Assembly: GCA_035689165.1 (NCBI GenBank)
Contig: DASSLZ010000254.1
Span: 1 to 24,606, forward strand
DNA from: DASQJL01 sp035689165
GTDB taxonomy: Bacteria; Eisenbacteria; RBG-16-71-46; SZUA-252
Reading direction: 5' to 3'
DNA: 24,606 nucleotides
Made by a program: the position numbers and the translations under genes. Numbering within the stretch: position 1 is the stretch's first letter; every line of letters starts with the position of its first letter. The notes under the pieces are model-generated. The model had not been told where the DNA came from. It saw only the letters and a list, made by a program, of their open reading frames with translations, and searched no databases. Shown in pieces: positions 20,131 through 24,606 of the stretch.

Positions 20131-22029
20131 TTAGGCTCCCGCGCCCACGGCGGCGGGTGCGCCTGCGCCCGCTAGGGCCGCCTTGGAGGCCGGATAGATG
20201 TCGAGCGCCTGGTTCCACTCGGCGAGCTTCGCGATGCGGCGCGCGCGATCCTCGGGCAGGCCGAACGGACGCCGCCCACGGCAGTCGAAGATGAGGCCGA
20301 CCACGCCGCCGCGCAGCGTCACCGTCCGCTCCCGTCCCTTCCCCTCGCCCACGTCGAACGACTTCTCGGGGCGAAGCGTCGCCTTGGCGCGCTCCCCGTC
20401 GGCGAGCGGCACGAGCTTCAGATAGCCGTACGGGACCGGGAACTCCTCCTTCTTCCCGCCCGGCAGCTCGAGGGAGACCCGGAGCATCGTCTGCCCCTCC
20501 TTCCCCGGGCCGACCGGCGCCACGCTGGTGCCCAGGCGGATCAGGCAGTCCTTCTCGAAGACCTGCCGTGCCGCCACCGGGTGCACCGTCGAGAGCACGC
20601 CCAGCTGCGGCGCCATGAAGATCGAATCCACCGCGAGCTCCGTCACGTGCTCGGGAAGGAAGGCGTCGAGCATCATCAGCGCGGCCTGCGAGCGGCGGGG
20701 CGCGTGCGACAGCACGCCGCCGCTGCCCACGAGCAGATCGAGATGGTCGAGACGCACCAGGGTCTCGCCGGAGGCCGTCTGCTCGAACGTGTCGGAGATG
20801 GTGCGCTCCTGCTGCACGCCCTTCAGTCCGACGGCGAGCTGCTTGTGCTGCTCGAACGCCAGCCGGAGCGCCTCGCGCGAGATTGCCTGCTCGATCACCA
20901 GCTCCTCGAGCGACTGCGGAATGGTCGTGGGGCGGATCATCTTGTTCTTGATCCGATTGCGCAGATCGAGCTCGTCGATGGCGAACGGCACCCAGCGCAT
21001 GATGTTCGGGAGCCCCGCCTCGGCCAGCACGTTCGACACGCTGTAGCTCATCCCGAGATTGGCGCTCACGGTGCGGTTGAAGACACCCTGGAACACGGAA
21101 AAGACGTCGGTGGTCGCGCCGCCGATGTCGACGCCGATCACGTTGATCTTCTCGTCGCGCGCGATCGTCTCGATGATGAGCCCGACCGCGCCGGGGGTCG
21201 GCATGATCGGGATCGGCGACCAGGTCATCAGCTTCTTGTACCCGGGCGCGTGCGCCATCACGTGCTCCATGAAGAGATCGTGGATCTTGTCGCGCGCCGG
21301 GGTCAGGTTCTCCCGCTCCAGCACGGGACGCAGGTTGTCGGTGATCACCAGCGCCGTCTTGTCCTCCAGCCGGTCCCGCACGATCTGCGCCGCGTCCTTG
21401 TTGCCGGCGTAGATCACCGGGAGCTCGTAGCCCGCGCCGAGGCGCGCCTTGGGCTCCGCGGCCGCCAGGAGCTCGGCCATCTCGGCGACGTGGGAGGTGG
21501 TGCCGCCGTCCACGCCACCCGAGAGGAGGATCATGTCGGGGCGGAGCTGGCGGATCCGCTTGATCTTCTCGTGCGGAAGCCGGCCGTCGTTGGAGGCGAT
21601 GACGTCCATCACGATCGCGCCCGCGCCCAGCGCGGCGCGCTGCGCGCTCTCCCCCGTCATGCTCTTCACCACGCCGGAGACCATCATCTGGAGTCCGCCG
21701 CCCGCGCTGGACGTGGAGATGTAGAGGTCCACGCCTTCATTCCCCTGCTGCGGCGTGATGATCCGCTCGCCGTCCAGGATCTTCCGGCCCGCCAGCTCCT
21801 CCACCTCCATGATCGCGTTCAGCACGCCCCGGGTGACGTCCTCGAAGGGCGCCTCGACCGTGGTCGGCGCCTCGCCGCGCACGATCAGGCGGTACTCGTC
21901 CCCACGGCGCTCGATCAGGATCGCCTTGGTGGTAGTGCTGCCGCAGTCGGTCGCCAGGATCGACCGGAGGCTCTCGGCCGGCACGGGCAGCTGGGCGGCC
22001 GCATGAATCTGATGTTCGGTCTGGGTCAC
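20131..22029 (-). CDS. glmL: MutL/GlmL-family actin-fold ATPase, long form
   Basis: A 632-residue member of the glutamate mutase L (MutL/GlmL) family. It has the actin/Hsp70-type phosphate-1 motif ATDCGSTTTKAIL (26-38), phosphate-2 motif IGVDIGGATTDVFS (298-311) and an adenosine-type LLVGSGGVLSHAP near residue 450. STSSAGGGLQMMVSGV (105-120) and LLSGGVDGGTTSH (168-180) are family hallmarks. Known members adjoin B12-dependent glutamate mutase (glmS/glmE) in clostridia, where a chaperone or reactivation role is proposed. No mutase gene is in this window, and the protein has a C-terminal beta-rich extension of about 150 residues (480-632) ending in an Ala/Gly tail, so its job here is probably different. 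The GTG start at 22029 overlaps the previous stop (GTGA). The symbol reflects family membership only. Confidence 0.85.
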   Translation of the reverse strand: MTQTEHQIHAAAQLPVPAESLRSILATDCGSTTTKAILIERRGDEYRLIVRGEAPTTVEAPFEDVTRGVLNAIMEVEELAGRKILDGERIITPQQGNEGVDLYISTSSAGGGLQMMVSGVVKSMTGESAQRAALGAGAIVMDVIASNDGRLPHEKIKRIRQLRPDMILLSGGVDGGTTSHVAEMAELLAAAEPKARLGAGYELPVIYAGNKDAAQIVRDRLEDKTALVITDNLRPVLERENLTPARDKIHDLFMEHVMAHAPGYKKLMTWSPIPIMPTPGAVGLIIETIARDEKINVIGVDIGGATTDVFSVFQGVFNRTVSANLGMSYSVSNVLAEAGLPNIMRWVPFAIDELDLRNRIKNKMIRPTTIPQSLEELVIEQAISREALRLAFEQHKQLAVGLKGVQQERTISDTFEQTASGETLVRLDHLDLLVGSGGVLSHAPRRSQAALMMLDAFLPEHVTELAVDSIFMAPQLGVLSTVHPVAARQVFEKDCLIRLGTSVAPVGPGKEGQTMLRVSLELPGGKKEEFPVPYGYLKLVPLADGERAKATLRPEKSFDVGEGKGRERTVTLRGGVVGLIFDCRGRRPFGLPEDRARRIAKLAEWNQALDIYPASKAALAGAGAPAAVGAGA

Positions 22030-22418
22030 TCGGATTCCTTTCGTTTCCGGAGCGCGGCGCGTTCGTCGCGCTCGCGCTGCTTCTTTTCCTTCTCGCTGCG
22101 GCGCTCTTCGTCGTCCCGGCGCTCGATCGCGACCAGGAGCGCCTCGACGCTCTCGCGGCGCTCCATGAGGGCCGCGAAGCGCTCGTACTCGGGCACCGCG
22201 AACAGCGCCCGCACCATCGGCTCGAAGAAGTACATCGCCTGGCTGCCCACGAACGAGAGCGGCTTCATGCTCTCGAGGAACAGGATCGCGGGGACCGTCA
22301 TGCGGTAGCGCACGGTGGTCTCGGCGAGGCGGTCCAGGAGACGCCGGTCCTCGTCGGTCAGCGCCTCACCGGCGCCCGGCGCGCGCGACGCGTGCTTGAA
22401 CGAACGCCACCACCCCAT
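22026..22418 (-). CDS. Small charged protein with hydrophobic core helix, coupled to GlmL-like gene
   Basis: A 130-residue protein in three parts. An N-terminal helical segment (18-40, with LTDEDRRLLDRLAETTVRYRM) is followed by a moderately hydrophobic block (42-73) containing ILFLESMKPLSFVGSQAM and FFEPMVRALF. An extremely charged Arg/Glu/Lys tail (95-130) should form a single long helix or coiled coil. The hydrophobic block has internal Glu and Lys, so it is more likely a membrane-surface or protein-contact helix than a spanning segment. The ATG at 22418 has GGGAGGG upstream; it overlaps the end of the PH-like gene by 53 bp in another frame, and its TGA overlaps the GTG of the GlmL-like gene. 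The coupling implies a partner of that ATPase. I know no characterised homologue. Confidence 0.75.
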   Translation of the reverse strand: MGWWRSFKHASRAPGAGEALTDEDRRLLDRLAETTVRYRMTVPAILFLESMKPLSFVGSQAMYFFEPMVRALFAVPEYERFAALMERRESVEALLVAIERRDDEERRSEKEKKQRERDERAALRKRKESE

Positions 22419-22881
22419 CGCGGTTCCCTCCCAACGGGAGCCGCACGCCCCGGTAGGCGTCCAGCCAGCTCCGCTTCTCGAAGGGGCTCAGGAAGAGCCC
22501 CGCCTCGTCTTCTTCGAAGCGCTTCATCTCGCTCCAGGGGCGCGCCCGCACGACGCCGAGCGAGCGCACCTCCACGGCGTCCGGCGTCAGCCGGTAGCGC
22601 GTGGGGAGGAGGTACGACGACAGGGAAAGGAGCACGAAGATCGGCGCGGCGATGCCGAGCAGCCGGTCCCCCGTGCCACGGGCGATCAATACCCCGAGCA
22701 CGACGGCGCCGGCCACGATCACCACGGCCGTCAGCGGCTTCTGCCGGGCGGGCCAGACGCTCCAACTGAGCTCCGCGCCGTCGGCCTCCGGGGCGGTGCC
22801 CCGGTGCTCCGAGACCGCTTCCGCCTCCTCGGCTCCGGCGTTCCCCAGGCGCGCGGCCGCGGCCGGGCGCTCACGCGCCAC
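22366..22881 (-). CDS. Membrane protein with PH-like domain
   Basis: A 171-residue protein. After a polar, acidic N-terminus (1-45), two transmembrane helices lie at about 49-69 and 74-92. A ~70-residue domain follows with the pattern of bacterial PH-like (bPH/YdbT-type) domains: RYRLTPDAVEVRSLGVVRA, then WSEMKRFEEDEAGLFLSPF and a closing GVVAFVQARV helix. Such proteins sit in the inner membrane with the PH-like part in the cytoplasm. The GTG start at 22881 overlaps the end of gcvPB by 11 bp, and the 3' end overlaps the next gene by 53 bp. The close packing suggests one operon with gcvP and glmL. The start is the least certain part, because no strong ribosome-binding site is visible. Confidence 0.7.
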   Translation of the reverse strand: MARERPAAAARLGNAGAEEAEAVSEHRGTAPEADGAELSWSVWPARQKPLTAVVIVAGAVVLGVLIARGTGDRLLGIAAPIFVLLSLSSYLLPTRYRLTPDAVEVRSLGVVRARPWSEMKRFEEDEAGLFLSPFEKRSWLDAYRGVRLPLGGNRDGVVAFVQARVARAGRR

Positions 22882-24337
22882 CCGCGGCCTCCGCGTCCTG
22901 CCAGGAAAGGACGAGCTGCCGGGCGGCTCGCGCCTCGTCCAGGCGGCGCACCGGCGTGCGCGTGGGAGCGTCTTTCAGCTTCTGCGGCGCCTCGATCGAC
23001 TCCCGGTCGATCGCGAGCATCGCCTCGGCGAACGCGTCCAGCGAGGCCTTGGTCTCGGTCTCGGTCGGCTCGACCATCAGCGCCTCGTCCACGATCAGCG
23101 GGAAGTACGTCGTGGGCGCGTGGACGCCGAAATCGAGGAGCCGCTTCGCCACGTCGAGCGCGCGCGCCCCCCGGGCCTTCTGGCGGCTGGCCGAGAGCAC
23201 GAACTCGTGCATGCAGTAGCCGGCGTGGGACGGCTCGTACGCCTCGATCAGCCGGGCCTTGAGGTAGTTCGCGTTCAGGATCGCCTCGCGGCTCACCTCC
23301 GCGATGCCCGAAGCCCCGAGCGAGCGCATGTAGGTGAGGGCGCGAACCAGGATGCCGAAGTTTCCGTAGAACGAGTGGACCCGTCCGATCGAGCGCGGCC
23401 GGTCCTCGTCCCAGTGCCAGCAGTCGGCCTGGCGGACGAGCACCGGCGCGGGGAGATAGGGCTCGAGCTCGGCCCGGACGCAGAGAACGCCGCCGCCGGG
23501 GCCGCCGCCGCCGTGCGGCGTGCTGAAGGTCTTGTGGAGGTTGATGTGCGCGAAGTCGAAGCCCATCCGGCCCGGGCTGGCCAGACCGACCATGGCGTTC
23601 AGGTTCGCGCCATCGAGGTACAGGAGCCCGCCCGCGTCGTGGACGATGCGCGCGATCTCCCCCACGTTGTGCTCGAAGATCCCGAGCGTGTTCGGATTCG
23701 TCAGCATGAGCGCGGCGGTCCGCGGCGATACCGCGGCGCGGAGCGCTTCGAGGTCCACGCAGCCGTCCGGCCCCGAGGGCACGGTGACGACCTTGTAGCC
23801 GACCTGGGCCACCGACGAGGGATTCGTGCCGTGCGCCGAGTCGGGGACGATCACCTCTTCGCGCGCGTCGCCGCGCTCGGCGTGGTAGGCGCGCGTCATG
23901 AGGATCGCCGTCAGCTCGCACTGGGCGCCGGCCGCCGGCTGCGTCGTGACGCCGGGCATCTCCATGATCGCGCGGATCCACTCGTGCAGCTCGCCGATCA
24001 CCGCGAGCGCTCCCTGCGCCGTCTCCTCGGGCTGCAGCGGATGGATCGCCGAAAATCCCGGGATGCGGGCCATCTCGTCGTTGAGCTTCGGGTTGTACTT
24101 CATCGTGCAGGAGCCGAGCGGATAGATGGCGCGATCGATGTGATGGTTCATGACCGAGAGGTTCACGAAGTGGCGTACCACCGCCGGCTCGGAGATCTGC
24201 GGCAGATCGGGAGCCGCCGGACGGAGCCGGACGCCGGGCAACAGCCGCGCCGCGCCCTGCTCCGGGACGTCGAGCGGTGCCAGGCGCGGACCGCGGTGGC
24301 CCTTGACGGAGCCTTCGTGCAGGGTCAGCTCGGACAT
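22871..24337 (-). CDS. gcvPB: Glycine dehydrogenase (decarboxylating) subunit 2, P-protein beta
   Basis: A 488-residue PLP enzyme, the C-terminal half of the split P-protein of the glycine cleavage system. It decarboxylates glycine and passes the aminomethyl group to lipoylated GcvH. The PLP lysine is Lys269 in HINLHKTFSTPHGGGGPG. SVMNHHIDRAIYPLGSCTMK, YNPKLND and PDSAHGTNPSS (165-175) are canonical, and the length fits the two-subunit bacterial form. The ATG at 24337 with AGGAGG 4 nt upstream is preferred to an in-frame GTG/ATG-like extension 39 nt further up, because that would lie in the gcvPA coding region. It overlaps gcvPA by 13 bp. The downstream PH-like gene overlaps its stop. gcvH and gcvT are not in this window. 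Confidence 0.96.
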   Translation of the reverse strand: MSELTLHEGSVKGHRGPRLAPLDVPEQGAARLLPGVRLRPAAPDLPQISEPAVVRHFVNLSVMNHHIDRAIYPLGSCTMKYNPKLNDEMARIPGFSAIHPLQPEETAQGALAVIGELHEWIRAIMEMPGVTTQPAAGAQCELTAILMTRAYHAERGDAREEVIVPDSAHGTNPSSVAQVGYKVVTVPSGPDGCVDLEALRAAVSPRTAALMLTNPNTLGIFEHNVGEIARIVHDAGGLLYLDGANLNAMVGLASPGRMGFDFAHINLHKTFSTPHGGGGPGGGVLCVRAELEPYLPAPVLVRQADCWHWDEDRPRSIGRVHSFYGNFGILVRALTYMRSLGASGIAEVSREAILNANYLKARLIEAYEPSHAGYCMHEFVLSASRQKARGARALDVAKRLLDFGVHAPTTYFPLIVDEALMVEPTETETKASLDAFAEAMLAIDRESIEAPQKLKDAPTRTPVRRLDEARAARQLVLSWQDAEAAGGA

Positions 24338-24606
24338 ACGGCCTCCTCGGGCGCCGGCCGCCCCGCCCGCGCCCATCGCGCGAGCGTCTCCACGTAGCGA
24401 TCCATCTCTTCCTTGCTCCGCTTCTCGGTCGCCGCCACGAGGAGATCCGCCGGGCGATCGGCGTCGAAGCGCGAGAGCGGAACGCCCGCGAGGATGCGCG
24501 AGCCGAGCGCGGCGTGCACGAAGCGCTCGGCCGAGCCCGGCAGGCGGACGACGAACTCCCGGAAGAAGGGCGCGCCGCCGTGCGCGAGCGTCACGCCCGG
24601 GACGGC
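24325..24606 (-). CDS. gcvPA: Glycine dehydrogenase (decarboxylating) subunit 1, C-terminal part (cut by window edge)
   Basis: The frame enters from the right edge and ends with TGA at 24325-24327, about 93 codons. It matches the C-terminus of the P-protein alpha subunit: APFFREFVVRLPG corresponds to the family's GPFFNEFxVxLP, followed by SRILAGVPLSRF and LLVAATEKRSKEEMDRYVE. It is cut only by the window edge. It overlaps gcvPB by 13 bp, the usual arrangement of the split P-protein. Confidence 0.93.
   Translation of the reverse strand, partial: AVPGVTLAHGGAPFFREFVVRLPGSAERFVHAALGSRILAGVPLSRFDADRPADLLVAATEKRSKEEMDRYVETLARWARAGRPAPEEAVCPS

Noticed and set aside
20131..22029. Glutamate fermentation (methylaspartate) locus
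   Set aside because: glmL alone is not enough: no mutase, methylaspartate ammonia-lyase or citramalate genes are nearby, and the neighbours are envelope proteins and glycine decarboxylase.

Overview
This is a GC-rich bacterial chromosomal segment (third codon positions almost all G or C) with densely packed genes. Every gene I can support lies on the minus strand except one, a lytic transglycosylase. Four features point to a Gram-negative FCB-superphylum lineage, and 'Candidatus Eisenbacteria' is my best guess: a PorV/PorQ-type outer-membrane barrel protein, a tiny basic AURKAIP1/COX24-type ribosomal protein, PEGA-repeat proteins, and a set of DUF6754-type envelope proteins beside a MutL/GlmL-like ATPase. 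The taxonomic placement is inference. I see no tRNA, rRNA, CRISPR array, insertion sequence or prophage.

Layout, left to right. Positions 1-304 hold the start of a membrane protein cut by the window edge. 321-2558 encodes a PP2C-like domain, a transmembrane helix and three PEGA repeats. Between it and the divergent transglycosylase (2852-4327, +) lies a regulatory region with a sigma70-like promoter facing left and a textbook sigma54 -24/-12 element facing right. 4367-6930 is a glycogen-synthesis pair: an intact ADP-glucose pyrophosphorylase (glgC) and, upstream and overlapping by 4 bp, a paralogue that has lost its catalytic residues (GlgD-like). 6986-8591 carries the PorV-like barrel and a PilZ c-di-GMP receptor. 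8675-11207 carries RNase R, the 31-residue ribosomal protein and HU; HU has a clear promoter. 11286-12173 is the SppA peptidase.

About 530 bp without a gene (12174-12699) contain a hairpin, a G-tract array and a 16-bp palindrome. gpmI (12725-14269) follows, closed by a hairpin terminator.

The right half (14284-24606) is two adjacent minus-strand operons. The upstream one reads gcvPA (partial) - gcvPB - PH-domain-like membrane protein - 130-residue charged protein - long MutL/GlmL-like actin-fold ATPase - KOW/barrel-sandwich protein. A TTGACA promoter at 18884-18912 then starts the second: FN3/DUF6754 membrane protein - six-helix membrane protein - membrane-anchored alpha/beta protein - polytopic membrane protein - LipM-like octanoyltransferase - four-helix membrane protein - gpmI. 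No B12-dependent mutase is present, so the MutL-like ATPase is separated from its textbook partner and sits with an uncharacterised envelope complex. I consider this the best candidate for an undescribed system. GcvP and LipM have a metabolic link, because the glycine cleavage H protein must carry lipoate.
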